A stretch of 33,717 nt of DNA. Origin: an uncultured Actinotalea sp. (lineage in GTDB: Bacteria > Actinomycetota > Actinomycetes > Actinomycetales > Cellulomonadaceae). Shown here piece by piece: positions 8,176-15,770 of the stretch. The notes under the pieces were generated by a model, which had not been told where the DNA came from, did not search any database, and saw only the letters and a list, made by a program, of their open reading frames with translations. The stretch's first letter is position 1. Every line of letters starts with the position of its first letter. The DNA is taken from contig NZ_CAMPHH010000005.1 of assembly GCF_946885855.1 (NCBI RefSeq), positions 1 through 33,717 on the forward strand. Direction: 5' to 3'. A program made the translations under genes and the position numbers.

Positions 8176-10173
8176 TCAGACCTGGGCGCGCGAGCGGACG
8201 GCGTCGACGACGCGGCGGACCGCCTCCTCCACCGGCACGCCGTTCTCCTGGCGGCCGTCCCGGAACCGGAACGAGACCGCACCCGCCTCGACGTCCTCAC
8301 CGCCCGCGATGAGGACGAAGGGAACCTTCTCCTTGCTCGCGTTGCGGATCTTCTTGCCGAACCGGTCGTCGGACGCGTCGAGCTCGGCGCGCACGCCCTG
8401 CTCCCGCAACCGCGCGACGACGTCGGCGAGATGCGGCTCGAACGGCTCGGCGACCGGGATCGCGAGGACCTGCACGGGCGCCAGCCAGGCCGGGAAGGCG
8501 CCCGCGTAGTGCTCCGTCAGCACCGCGAAGAACCGCTCGATCGAGCCGAACAGCGCCCGGTGGATCATGACCGGCCGCTGCCGGCTGCCGTCCGGCGCGG
8601 TGTACTCGAGGTCGAAGAGCTCCGGCAGGTTGAAGTCGAGCTGGATCGTCGACATCTGCCAGGTCCGGCCGATCGCGTCCTTGGCCTGCACGGAGATCTT
8701 CGGGCCGTAGAACGCGGCGCCGCCCGGGTCCGGGACGAGCTCGAGGCCCGAGGCCGTCGCGACCTCCTCCAGCGTGCGCGTCGCCTCCTCCCAGACGGCC
8801 TCCGAGCCCACCGACTTCTCCGGGTTGCGCGTGGACAGCTCGAGGAAGAAGTCGTCCAGGCCGTAGTCCTTGAGCAGGTCGAGGACGAAGGTGAGGAGCC
8901 GGGTCAGCTCGTCCTTCATCTGGTCCTGGGTGCAGTAGATGTGCGCGTCGTCCTGGGTGAACCCCCGGGCGCGCGTCATGCCGTGCACGACGCCGGACTT
9001 CTCGTAGCGGTAGACGGTGCCGAACTCGAACAGCCGCAGCGGCAGCTCCCGGTAGCTGCGCCCGCGCGAGCGGAAGATCAGGTTGTGCATGGGGCAGTTC
9101 ATCGGCTTGAGGTAGTAGTTCTGCCCCGCCTTGCGGACGGTGCCGTCCGCGTCCCGCTCCTCGTCCATCTGCATGGGCGGGTACATGCCGTCCGCGTACC
9201 AGTCGAGGTGCCCCGACGTGCGGAAGAGCTGCTCCTTGGTGATGTGCGGGCTGTAGACGAAGGAGTAGCCCGCCTCCACGTGCCGTCGCCGGGAGTAGTC
9301 CTCCATCTCCTGCCGGATGATCCCACCGCGGGGGTGGAAGACCGCGAGACCGGAGCCGATCTCGTCCGGGAAGGAGAAGAGGTCCAGCTCCGTGCCGAGC
9401 CGCCGGTGGTCCCGACGCTCGGCCTCGGCCAGACGCTCGAGGTGCGCCTTGAGCTCGTCCTTGGACGGCCAGGCCGTCCCGTAGACGCGCTGCAGCTGCG
9501 GGTTCTTCTCCGAGCCGCGCCAGTACGCGGCCGCGGTCCGCATGAGCTGGAAGCCGTTGCCGATCAGGCGGGTGCTGGGCAGGTGCGGACCCCGGCACAG
9601 GTCCTGCCACGCGACCGTCCCGTCGCGGCGGACGTTCTGGTAGATGCTCAGGCCGCCCTGGCCGACCTCGACGGAGGCGCCCTCGGTGCCCGCCGCGGAG
9701 CCCTTGATGCCGATGAGCTCGAGCTTGTAGGGCTCGTCCGCCAGCTCCGCCCGGGCCTCGTCGTCCGAGAGCTCCCAGCGCCGGAAGGTCTGCCCCTCCT
9801 TGACGATGCGCTGCATGAGCTTCTCGAGCGCCTTGAGGTCCTCCGGCGTGAAGGGCGTCTCGACGTCGAAGTCGTAGTAGAAGCCGTCGGTGACGGGTGG
9901 GCCGATGCCGAGCCGCGCCTGGGGGTGGAGCTCCTGGACCGCCTGGGCCAGCACGTGCGCCGTCGAGTGGCGCAGCACAGCGAGCCCGTCGGGCGAGTCG
10001 ATCGTCACGCCCTGGACGGTCGTGCCGTCGGCCAGCGGGGTCGCCAGGTCGACGAGCTCGCCGTCGACGCGCACGACGACGACGTCGCGCCGGTCGCCGT
10101 AGAGCTCTGCCCCCGTCGTGCCCGCGTCCAGCGTCCGCTCGGCACCGTCGACGGTCAGGGTGATCTGTGGCAC
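8176..10173 (-). CDS. thrS: Threonyl-tRNA synthetase
   Basis: Class II aminoacyl-tRNA synthetase of 665 residues that charges tRNA-Thr. Domain order: N-terminal TGS domain (about 1-60), N2 editing domain with [11 protein letters not shown] and CRGPHLPST (the HxxxH and CxxxH zinc/editing motifs that hydrolyse Ser-tRNA-Thr), a catalytic core with [18 protein letters not shown] and [14 protein letters not shown], class II motif 3 around [16 protein letters not shown], and a C-terminal anticodon-binding domain. The start is the GTG at 10173, with GAGGAG 5 nt upstream; longer in-frame extension upstream shows no homology. It heads the coupled PIM operon, giving dense translation of lipid genes from a housekeeping promoter. 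Confidence 0.97.
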   Translation of the reverse strand: MPQITLTVDGAERTLDAGTTGAELYGDRRDVVVVRVDGELVDLATPLADGTTVQGVTIDSPDGLAVLRHSTAHVLAQAVQELHPQARLGIGPPVTDGFYYDFDVETPFTPEDLKALEKLMQRIVKEGQTFRRWELSDDEARAELADEPYKLELIGIKGSAAGTEGASVEVGQGGLSIYQNVRRDGTVAWQDLCRGPHLPSTRLIGNGFQLMRTAAAYWRGSEKNPQLQRVYGTAWPSKDELKAHLERLAEAERRDHRRLGTELDLFSFPDEIGSGLAVFHPRGGIIRQEMEDYSRRRHVEAGYSFVYSPHITKEQLFRTSGHLDWYADGMYPPMQMDEERDADGTVRKAGQNYYLKPMNCPMHNLIFRSRGRSYRELPLRLFEFGTVYRYEKSGVVHGMTRARGFTQDDAHIYCTQDQMKDELTRLLTFVLDLLKDYGLDDFFLELSTRNPEKSVGSEAVWEEATRTLEEVATASGLELVPDPGGAAFYGPKISVQAKDAIGRTWQMSTIQLDFNLPELFDLEYTAPDGSRQRPVMIHRALFGSIERFFAVLTEHYAGAFPAWLAPVQVLAIPVAEPFEPHLADVVARLREQGVRAELDASDDRFGKKIRNASKEKVPFVLIAGGEDVEAGAVSFRFRDGRQENGVPVEEAVRRVVDAVRSRAQV

Positions 10174-10202
10174 GTGCTCTCCTCGGTGTGGACGGCGCGA
10201 CG

Positions 10203-10208
10203 ATCGTA
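10203..10208 (-). promoter_or_regulatory. Candidate -10 element for thrS operon
   Basis: TACGAT on the minus strand, about 30 nt before the thrS GTG, fits the actinobacterial TANNNT -10 consensus. No convincing -35 is seen at 16-18 nt. The same hexamer occurs upstream of tRNA-Val(CAC). A short hairpin-capable repeat (CGGTCC/GGACCG, 10221-10237) lies just upstream. Confidence 0.35.
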
Positions 10209-10323
10209 CCGACGCGGCTCCGGTCCCTGGCGGACCGCACCCGCGCTCCGCCGTCCGGCGCGCCGTCGTCGGAGGGACTGCGCCGGACGGGTGATGCCGC
10301 ACACGTGCCGGCGCCGGGAACTA

Positions 10324-10337
10324 GGGACCTAGGTCCC
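10324..10337. promoter_or_regulatory. 14-bp perfect palindrome, DosR/DevR-like box
   Basis: GGGACCTAGGTCCC is a perfect 14-bp palindrome in the 253-bp intergenic stretch between thrS and tRNA-Val(CAC). It matches the core layout of the DosR/DevR response-regulator box known from mycobacteria (GGGAC, four central bases, GTCCC). No other gene start is near, so the target would be thrS and its operon, about 150 bp downstream on the minus strand. The regulator identity is inference; no response regulator is encoded in this window. Confidence 0.4.
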
Positions 10338-10426
10338 CGCGCGACGCCCTGACCTGCACGGATGCGCCAAGTCCTCAGACGGGGGTGTGATCCGTCCGAA
10401 CGGGGGATCACACGGTCAAGATCAGG

Positions 10427-10498
10427 TGGGCGATACTGGGTTCGAACCAGTGACCTCCTCGGTGTGAACGAGGCGCTCTACCACTGAGCCAATCGCCC
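10427..10498 (-). tRNA. tRNA-Val(CAC)
   Basis: A full cloverleaf reads on the minus strand. The acceptor is GGGCGAT/ATCGCCC, the D-arm has GCTC/GAGC, and the anticodon stem CCTCG/CGAGG holds loop TTCACAC, giving anticodon CAC (decodes GUG). The T-arm is ACTGG-TTCGAAC-CCAGT and the discriminator is A. It is 72 nt long and CCA is not encoded. The acceptor and T-arm are nearly identical to those of tRNA-Val(GAC) 3.2 kb away on the other strand. Confidence 0.96.
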
Positions 10499-10746
10499 TC
10501 GCGCCGGCCGGTCACCCGGTGACGCGTCGACGATCGTAGCGAATTCGCCGCGGTTTGCCGAACCTGGGCAATACGCTGGTCGATGAGCGAGGAGAGTGGC
10601 GCTGCCGGTCCCGGACCTGTCCGGGGGCACGACGGTCGGAGCCGTCGACGACCAGGTCGTCGGGGAACGGCCCGCACGGGAGGACCCGTTCGGGTGAAGG
10701 TCGGGACGCGCAGGCGGCCCGCCGAGGAGGAGCGGGAGGGGTGAGG
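10499..10746. other. Intergenic region between tRNA-Val(CAC) and ssgA-like gene
   Basis: No gene is recognised in these 248 bases, which separate two divergent units. On the minus strand a TACGAT hexamer (complement of 10533-10538) about 35 nt before the tRNA is a candidate -10. On the plus strand TACGCT at 10572-10577 is a possible -10 for the ssgA-like gene, which would give a leader of about 165 nt. The G-rich end (GAGGAGCGGGAGGGGTGAGG) provides more than one possible ribosome-binding sequence. Confidence 0.35.
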
Positions 10747-11175
10747 ATGACCGAGCCCACACGGGAGGTCCGCGAGGTCGTCCCGATGCATCTGGTGCTG
10801 CCGGATGCGAGCGTGCTCCCCGTCAGCGCGGAGCTGTACTTCGAGGCGGCCGACCCCTACACCGTGCGCATCGTGTTCCGCGGCACGGCCTCCGTCTCGA
10901 CCTGGCTCATCGGCCGGGAGCTGGTCGCCCACGGTCTGCTGGCGGACGCCGCCGCCCCCGCGGGCACCGGCGACGTGCGGATCTGGCGCGACGAGGACCC
11001 GGCGTACCTGCTCGTCGCGCTGAGCGGCGTGGAGGGGGACGCCCTCCTGGCCGGCCCTGCCGAGCCCTTCGTGCAGTTCGTGGCGGCGACCGTCGCGCTC
11101 GTGCCGTTCGGCTCCGAGGGACCCGTCATGGAGGACGAGATCTCGCGCCTCATCGTGACGCTGCTCGACGCCTGA
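10747..11175 (+). CDS. SsgA-family sporulation/cell-division regulator
   Basis: The 142-residue product resembles SsgA-like proteins (SALPs). These are actinobacterial proteins that control septum-site localisation (SsgB recruits FtsZ in Streptomyces) and peptidoglycan maintenance. Family-like features in order are LPVSAELYFEAADPYTVRI, the VSTWLIGRELVAHGL block (matching W-x-F/I-x-R-D/E-LL), GTGDVRIWR, and a C-terminal helix EDEISRLIVTLLDA. The ATG at 10747 follows GGGAGGGGTGAGG. A single SALP in a rod or coccoid actinomycete would be SsgB-like, but the subtype is not certain. It is transcribed divergently from tRNA-Val(CAC) and convergently with pabC. Confidence 0.85.
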   Translation: MTEPTREVREVVPMHLVLPDASVLPVSAELYFEAADPYTVRIVFRGTASVSTWLIGRELVAHGLLADAAAPAGTGDVRIWRDEDPAYLLVALSGVEGDALLAGPAEPFVQFVAATVALVPFGSEGPVMEDEISRLIVTLLDA

Positions 11176-11229
11176 CCCGAGACCTGTCGAGCCCGGCGCC
11201 CCCGACGGCCCGGGTCGGACGCGAGACCC

Positions 11230-12144
11230 TCAGGGGTCGAGGTCGTCGGCGGCCCGCTCGGCGTAGAGGTCGACGACCCGCTGCGTGAGCGGGGACACCT
11301 CCAGCGGTGTGCCGTCGAGCGCGACGACCGGCACGGCCGTCCGGACCGAGCCCGTGAGCGCGAGCCCGGTCCCCCGGCCGACGACGTCCTGCAGCACCGA
11401 CCAGGGCAGCTCGCCGGGCTTCGCCTCGCGGACGGGCAGACCGGCGTCGGCGGACCACTCGAGCACGAGCGCCCGCGTGATCCCGGCCAGGCACCCCGAC
11501 GACAGCGCGGGCGTCAGCAGCTCGCCGCCCACCTCGACGAAGACGTTGCTCCCGGTCCCCTCGCACAGGTCCCCGACCGTGTTCGCCAGGAGCGCCTCGT
11601 CGGCGCCCTGCGTCGTGGCCCGGGCCAGCGCGACGACGTTCTCGGCGTACGACGTCGTCTTGAGGCCCGCCACGGCGGAGCGCTCGTTCCGGACCCAGGG
11701 CACCCGGACGACCCGGGCCGGGACGGGCGGCACGGCACCGCCCGGGCCGGCGACGACGACGACGGTCTGCGGCTCCCCCGGTGTCCGGCCGGAGCCGAGC
11801 GGGCCGAGGCCGGCCGTCACGGTGATCCGCAGCCGCCCCGCTGCCGGGGCATGGGCGAGGACCTCGGCGACGGCACCCCGCAGCAGGTCCTCGTCCGGGT
11901 CGGGGAGGCCGAGCCCGCGGGCCGAGACCCGCAGGCGCTCGAGGTGGCGCGTCAGCGCGTACGCCCGGCCCCCGGCGACGCCGCACGTCTCGAACACGCC
12001 GTCGCCCACGGTCAGGCCGTGGTCGACCGGGCTGAGCACCCGCTCCCCCGCGGCGAGCAGCCTGCCGTCCGCCCAGACCACGAGCCCGTCCGTCCCGGCC
12101 CCGGCCCGCCCAGCCGCGACCTGCCCTGCGCCCTGCTCGACCAC
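11230..12144 (-). CDS. pabC: Aminodeoxychorismate lyase / class IV aminotransferase
   Basis: PLP enzyme of fold type IV, 304 residues. PabC eliminates pyruvate from 4-amino-4-deoxychorismate to form p-aminobenzoate for folate. Family signs are the N-terminal SPVDHGLTVGDGVFET, the catalytic lysine in AGLKTTSYAENVVALA, and the cofactor-binding LCEGTGSNVFV, GCLAGITRALVLEWS and LTGSVRTAVPVVALDG segments. I chose the GTG at 12144 because AGGAGG lies 6 nt upstream. It follows pabB by 88 bp on the same strand, so the pair supplies the two later steps of pABA synthesis. A D-amino-acid or branched-chain aminotransferase is the alternative from sequence alone; the pabB neighbour favours PabC. Confidence 0.88.
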   Translation of the reverse strand: MVEQGAGQVAAGRAGAGTDGLVVWADGRLLAAGERVLSPVDHGLTVGDGVFETCGVAGGRAYALTRHLERLRVSARGLGLPDPDEDLLRGAVAEVLAHAPAAGRLRITVTAGLGPLGSGRTPGEPQTVVVVAGPGGAVPPVPARVVRVPWVRNERSAVAGLKTTSYAENVVALARATTQGADEALLANTVGDLCEGTGSNVFVEVGGELLTPALSSGCLAGITRALVLEWSADAGLPVREAKPGELPWSVLQDVVGRGTGLALTGSVRTAVPVVALDGTPLEVSPLTQRVVDLYAERAADDLDP

Positions 12145-12232
12145 GCCCGTCCTCCTGTCATGTCCTGTGCGGCTCACGCCCTGCGCCTGCTGTGCGGTGC
12201 CGCGCCCGTTCCCGCCGTGCACCGGGACACGG

Positions 12233-13402
12233 TCATCCTGCCCCCGACGCGAGCGCCACGAGCCGGTGCGCCTTGAGCTCCGTCTCCGCCCACTCGCGGC
12301 CGGCGTCACTGTCCCAGGTGATGCCCGCACCCGTGCCGAAACGGAGCTGGCCCCCGTCGTCCGGCCGCCACCAGAAGCCGCGGATCCCGACGGCGAGCTC
12401 GGCCGTCCCGCGGTCCGCGTCGATCCACCCGATCGTGCCGCAGTACGGCCCCCGGGGACCGGGTTCGACGCGCCGGATGTGCTCCAGGGCGCTGTGCTTG
12501 GGCGCGCCGGACACCGAGGCGGGGGGGAACGTCGCCGTGAGGAGGTCGGTCCACCCCGCGTCCGGTCGCAGCCGGGCGCGGACGGTCGTGACGAGGTGCA
12601 CGAGGCCGGGGTGGTGCTCGACGGCCAGCAGCTCGGTGACCTCGACCGTCCCGGGCAGCCCGACGCGCTGGAGGTCGTTGCGGACCATGTCCGCGATCAT
12701 GACGTTCTCCGCGCGGTCCTTGTCCGTGAGGCCGGCGGGTGACGGCGCCGTGCCCTTGATGGGACCGGAGGTGACGAAGCCGTCGGCCACGCGCAGGAAG
12801 AGCTCCGGCGAGGCGGACACGACCCACACGGGCGGGAAGCGTCCGTCCCCGGGCACGTGCACGCCCCCGGAGTACGGCGCCGGGTTCCCGTGGTCGAGCA
12901 CCCGGGCGAGCGCACGGGCGTCCGGTTCCGTCCCGTCCGCCGACGGGTCGAGCGGCGCCTGCAGCACCCGGCAGAGGTTGACCTGGTACACGTCGCCCTG
13001 CCGGATCGCCTCACGGATCCCCTCCACCCGGTCGCAGTAGGCGGCCCGCTCGAGCGTCGACCGCCACGCGTCGGGATCCGGCCCCCGCCAGCCCCGCACC
13101 ACCGCCACGGGTGCGCCGGGTGCGGCCGGAGCCCCTGGTCCCCGGCCCGAGGCTCGCACAGGTTCCGGGCCGGGGCGACGGACGTCCGCGAACCTCCACG
13201 CGCGCACGGGACCCTCGAAGTCACCGACGACGGCCCAGAAGCCGCCGGACCGCAGCGGGGTGTCGTCGCGGCTCAGGTCGACGGACTCGAGGACGCCCGT
13301 GGCCTCGACGCCCGCGAACCAGGCCGACCCCGGCGAGGCACCGTCCACCTGCTGCACGCGCGCCACGGTAGCGGCGCCCGCGCCGGGAGCCTCCTGCGCC
13401 AC
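12233..13402 (-). CDS. pabB: Aminodeoxychorismate synthase component I
   Basis: Chorismate-utilising enzyme of 389 residues that forms 4-amino-4-deoxychorismate from chorismate and ammonia. The signature PIKGTAPSP contains the Lys that forms the covalent intermediate in PabB (Ala in anthranilate synthase TrpE), which separates the two. Other conserved segments are GDVYQVNLCR, SPELFLRV, ENVMIADMVRNDL, PASVSGAPK, RGPYCGTIGWID and FGTGAGITWDSD. The GTG at 13402 is the longest start. A second GTG at 13366 also has an upstream AGGAGG, though widely spaced, so the start is uncertain by 12 residues. The glutaminase partner PabA is not in this window; TrpG may serve both. Confidence 0.93.
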   Translation of the reverse strand: MAQEAPGAGAATVARVQQVDGASPGSAWFAGVEATGVLESVDLSRDDTPLRSGGFWAVVGDFEGPVRAWRFADVRRPGPEPVRASGRGPGAPAAPGAPVAVVRGWRGPDPDAWRSTLERAAYCDRVEGIREAIRQGDVYQVNLCRVLQAPLDPSADGTEPDARALARVLDHGNPAPYSGGVHVPGDGRFPPVWVVSASPELFLRVADGFVTSGPIKGTAPSPAGLTDKDRAENVMIADMVRNDLQRVGLPGTVEVTELLAVEHHPGLVHLVTTVRARLRPDAGWTDLLTATFPPASVSGAPKHSALEHIRRVEPGPRGPYCGTIGWIDADRGTAELAVGIRGFWWRPDDGGQLRFGTGAGITWDSDAGREWAETELKAHRLVALASGAG

Positions 13403-13417
13403 GGCGAGCGCCGCGAG

Positions 13418-13448
13418 TTGGACGTTCCGTCGGCAAGTCCGTTAGAGT
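13418..13448 (+). promoter_or_regulatory. Candidate promoter of the tRNA Gly-Cys-Val cluster
   Basis: TTGGAC (13418-13423) followed 18-19 bases later by TTAGAG/TAGAGT (13442-13448) resembles a vegetative -35/-10 pair, about 43 nt upstream of the first tRNA. It is the least GC-rich spot in this stretch and lies just upstream of and divergent to pabB. Confidence 0.45.
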
Positions 13449-13490
13449 CCTCATCGCCGCACAGCGCCGGGGAGACCCGGCCGGTGCAGC

Positions 13491-13563
13491 GCGGACGTGG
13501 CTCAGTTGGTAGAGCATCACCTTGCCAAGGTGAGGGTCGCGGGTTCGAATCCCGTCGTCCGCT
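13491..13563 (+). tRNA. tRNA-Gly(GCC)
   Basis: A 73-nt cloverleaf. The acceptor is GCGGACG/CGTCCGC, the D-stem GCTC/GAGC, and the anticodon stem TCACC/GGTGA with loop TTGCCAA gives anticodon GCC. The T-arm is GCGGG-TTCGAAT-CCCGT and the discriminator is T. CCA is not encoded. It is the first gene of a three-tRNA operon. Confidence 0.97.
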
Positions 13564-13613
13564 CGGAGGCGACATTCCCGTGTCGGGGTTCCCCGGCCGA
13601 GGCGTCAGCCTAC

Positions 13614-13684
13614 GGTGGAGTGGCCGAGAGGCGAGGCAGCGGCCTGCAAAGCCGTATACACGGGTTCGAATCCCGTCTCCACCT
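13614..13684 (+). tRNA. tRNA-Cys(GCA)
   Basis: A 71-nt cloverleaf. The acceptor is GGTGGAG/CTCCACC, and the anticodon stem GCGGC/GCCGT with loop CTGCAAA gives anticodon GCA. The T-arm is ACGGG-TTCGAAT-CCCGT and the discriminator is T. CCA is not encoded. It is the second gene of the cluster, 50 nt after tRNA-Gly. Confidence 0.96.
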
Positions 13685-13709
13685 CGCAGCACACCGGGCG
13701 TGAGCCCCC

Positions 13710-13781
13710 GGGCGATTGGCGCAGCGGTAGCGCGCTTCCCTGACACGGAAGAGGTCACTGGTTCGATCCCAGTATCGCCCA
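13710..13781 (+). tRNA. tRNA-Val(GAC)
   Basis: A 72-nt cloverleaf. The acceptor is GGGCGAT/ATCGCCC, the D-stem GCGC/GCGC, and the anticodon stem CTTCC/GGAAG with loop CTGACAC gives anticodon GAC (decodes GUC and GUU). The T-arm is ACTGG-TTCGATC-CCAGT and the discriminator is A. It is the last tRNA of the cluster, directly followed by a strong terminator. Confidence 0.96.
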
Positions 13782-13787
13782 CAGCAG

Positions 13788-13817
13788 AGAGCCCCGGACC
13801 GGAGGGTCCGGGGCTCT
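13788..13817 (+). terminator. Intrinsic terminator after tRNA-Val(GAC)
   Basis: A perfect 13-bp stem AGAGCCCCGGACC / GGTCCGGGGCTCT closes a GGAG tetraloop 6 nt after the tRNA. It is followed by only a weak T tract, as is common for actinobacterial terminators. It ends the Gly-Cys-Val operon. Confidence 0.85.
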
Positions 13818-14098
13818 TGACATTCAGGGACCAGCACTTGGATCGGCCTTGACCTGGTCTGGAGGCTCCGGGTCGTCCTCCAGCGCGCTAGATCAACGAA
13901 GCCCCGCCGCACGAGGTTCCATCCGTTCCACGATGTGGGCACTTCTGACGTGACCCAGGGCACAGACCGAGGACCGGTGCCGTTCGGGGGGCGACCTGCG
14001 CAGACGCCCCGCCGTCGAGGGCCCGCTTCGCCCGATCCCCCGTCGGTCCGCGACACCAGAGGTTGCCGGTTGGTCACCGGAAGGTATGGGATTTCCCC
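13818..14098. other. Non-coding region upstream of AGCS symporter
   Basis: No gene or known RNA is recognised in these 281 bases. A small inverted repeat, CCGGT-TGGTC-ACCGG (14066-14080), sits just before a GGAAGG motif and the start of the symporter gene and could affect its translation. I looked for a glycine riboswitch, as found upstream of some AGCS genes, and saw no matching core. Confidence 0.4.
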
Positions 14099-15646
14099 AT
14101 GGTCATGATCAATATGGCGGCCGCCGAGCCGTCGTCCTCCTGGGTCCGGGATCTCGAGACATCCATCAACGGGGCGTTCGAGCCCATCGCCAGGACCGTC
14201 GGCTCGGTGATCTTCGCCGAGGTCACGATCTTCGGCATCACCTTCCCCGTCCTCGTCGCCTGGCTCATCACCGGAGCGCTCTTCTTCACCATCGCCCTCA
14301 AGGTCATCCAGGCTCGGGGGTTCGGCCACTCCCTCGCCCTGGTCCGAGGCAAGTACTCCAGGGACAGCGACCCCGGCGAGGTGACGCACTTCCAGGCGCT
14401 CTCGTCCGCGGTGTCCGGCACCGTCGGGCTCGGGAACATCGCGGGTGTCGCGATCGCGGTGACGATCGGCGGCGCCGGCGCGACGTTCTGGATGATCGTC
14501 GCCGGTCTGCTGAGCATGGCCACGAAGTTCGTGGAGTGCACGCTCGGCGTGAAGTACCGCGAGGAGCACGAGGACGGCACGGTCACCGGTGGCCCGTTCC
14601 GGTACCTGCCCATCGCCTTCGCGCGGTTCGGCCGCATCCCGGCCCGGACGCTGACGATCATCTTCGCGGTCTCGATCTTCTTCTTCGGCCTCACCGGCGG
14701 GAACATGTTCCAGGCGAACCAGACGTTCGCGCAGGCGCGGAACGTCACGGGTGGCATGGACGGCCCGCTCGGCAACGACGGTGCCGCGCTCCTCTTCGGC
14801 ATCGTGCTGGCGGTCGGCGCCGGGCTCGTCATCATCGGCGGGATCCAGTCCATCGCCCGGGTCACGAGCAAGCTCGTGCCGGCCATGGCCATCCTCTACA
14901 TCCTCGCGTGCCTGACCGTGATCCTGTCGAACGCGGAGAAGATCGTCCCCGGGTTCCAGGCCATCATCGAGGGTGCGTTCAACCCCGAGGGCGTCGCGGG
15001 CGGCATCGTCGGCGTGATGATCATCGGCTTCCAGCGGGCGGCCTTCTCCAACGAGGCGGGCATCGGTTCCGCGGCGATCGCCCACTCCGCGGTCAAGACG
15101 CGCCGGCCGGTGACCGAGGGCTATGTCGGCCTCCTGGAGCCGTTCATCGACACCGTCGTGGTCTGCACCCTGACCGCCCTGACGATCGTCATCGCACAAC
15201 CGCAGTCCTGGATCGACAGCCGTGAGGCCGTGGCCGCCGGCGAGTCCGCGGTCGGCGACGGCGTGACCCTCACCTCCGACGCGTTCGCGACCGTCCTGCC
15301 CTGGTTCCCCGTCGTCCTGGCGGTGGCCGTCGGCCTCTTCGCGTTCTCCACGCTCATCACCTGGGCGTACTACTCCCAGAAGGCCTTCACGACGATCTTC
15401 GGTCGGAGCCGTCGCAACGAGCGGATCTTCCAGTACATCTTCGTCGCCTTCACGGTGTTCGGGACCGTGCTGTCCCTCGGTGACGTCATCGGCCTGGCCG
15501 ACGCGATGCTGTTCCTCTGCGCCTTCATCAACGTCCTGGGGCTGTACCTGCTCTTCCCGGTGGTCCGCAAGGAGCTGCGCGACCACGTCGCGGACCTCCG
15601 TAGCCGGCGCCTCGTGCCGGTCGACGAGGAGGAGAAGGTGGGCTGA
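14099..15646 (+). CDS. AGCS-family alanine/glycine:cation symporter
   Basis: Secondary transporter of 515 residues with about ten to eleven transmembrane helices. The family imports alanine or glycine with Na+ or H+ (AlsT/DagA/CycA-like AGCS family). Family signatures are VSGTVGLGNIAGVAIAV near residue 105, GGAGATFWMI, and the AAFSNEAGIGSAAIAHSA block near residue 315, plus TWAYYSQKAF toward the C-terminus. The start is uncertain: ATG codons at 14099, 14105 and 14114 are all in frame. I use 14099, 14 nt after GGAAGG. It is a single-gene unit between two hairpin terminators. Substrate choice between alanine and glycine cannot be made from the sequence. Confidence 0.92.
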   Translation: MVMINMAAAEPSSSWVRDLETSINGAFEPIARTVGSVIFAEVTIFGITFPVLVAWLITGALFFTIALKVIQARGFGHSLALVRGKYSRDSDPGEVTHFQALSSAVSGTVGLGNIAGVAIAVTIGGAGATFWMIVAGLLSMATKFVECTLGVKYREEHEDGTVTGGPFRYLPIAFARFGRIPARTLTIIFAVSIFFFGLTGGNMFQANQTFAQARNVTGGMDGPLGNDGAALLFGIVLAVGAGLVIIGGIQSIARVTSKLVPAMAILYILACLTVILSNAEKIVPGFQAIIEGAFNPEGVAGGIVGVMIIGFQRAAFSNEAGIGSAAIAHSAVKTRRPVTEGYVGLLEPFIDTVVVCTLTALTIVIAQPQSWIDSREAVAAGESAVGDGVTLTSDAFATVLPWFPVVLAVAVGLFAFSTLITWAYYSQKAFTTIFGRSRRNERIFQYIFVAFTVFGTVLSLGDVIGLADAMLFLCAFINVLGLYLLFPVVRKELRDHVADLRSRRLVPVDEEEKVG

Positions 15647-15675
15647 CCCGCCCAGCACCACATCACCAGCAGGAC

Positions 15676-15705
15676 GGGCCCGCCGCTCCCGGCGGGCCCT
15701 TCCTG
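15676..15705 (+). terminator. Intrinsic terminator after AGCS gene
   Basis: A 9-bp perfect GC stem, GGGCCCGCC / GGCGGGCCC, with a 6-nt loop GCTCCC and a short pyrimidine tail TTCCTGC. It lies 30 nt after the symporter stop. The stem could also end the converging BTAD gene transcript on the other strand. Confidence 0.75.
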
Positions 15706-15770
15706 CTCTGCGCCCTGTCAGCGGCCGGGAGGTCAGGCCGGCCCCTCGCGCCGGCCGTCCGCTCGGGGCG

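Noticed and set aside
7960..10332. 790-residue plus-strand open frame
   Set aside because: It is the shadow of thrS on the opposite strand, rich in Arg, Val, Leu and Glu with no domain. thrS itself has all family motifs.
10174..10426. T-box leader for thrS
   Set aside because: No T-box core or antiterminator-like sequence was seen, and the likely leader of thrS is only about 25 nt if TACGAT is its -10.
13273..13782. Minus-strand open frame with RRDSNPRPSPWQG and GDGIRTRVYGFAGR segments
   Set aside because: These are antisense translations of the tRNA-Gly and tRNA-Cys genes. Such peptides recur in databases as spurious annotations, and the frame runs through three clear tRNAs.
13818..14098. 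Glycine riboswitch upstream of the AGCS symporter
   Set aside because: No tandem glycine-aptamer core or matching conserved stretches were found; only a 5-bp inverted repeat is visible.
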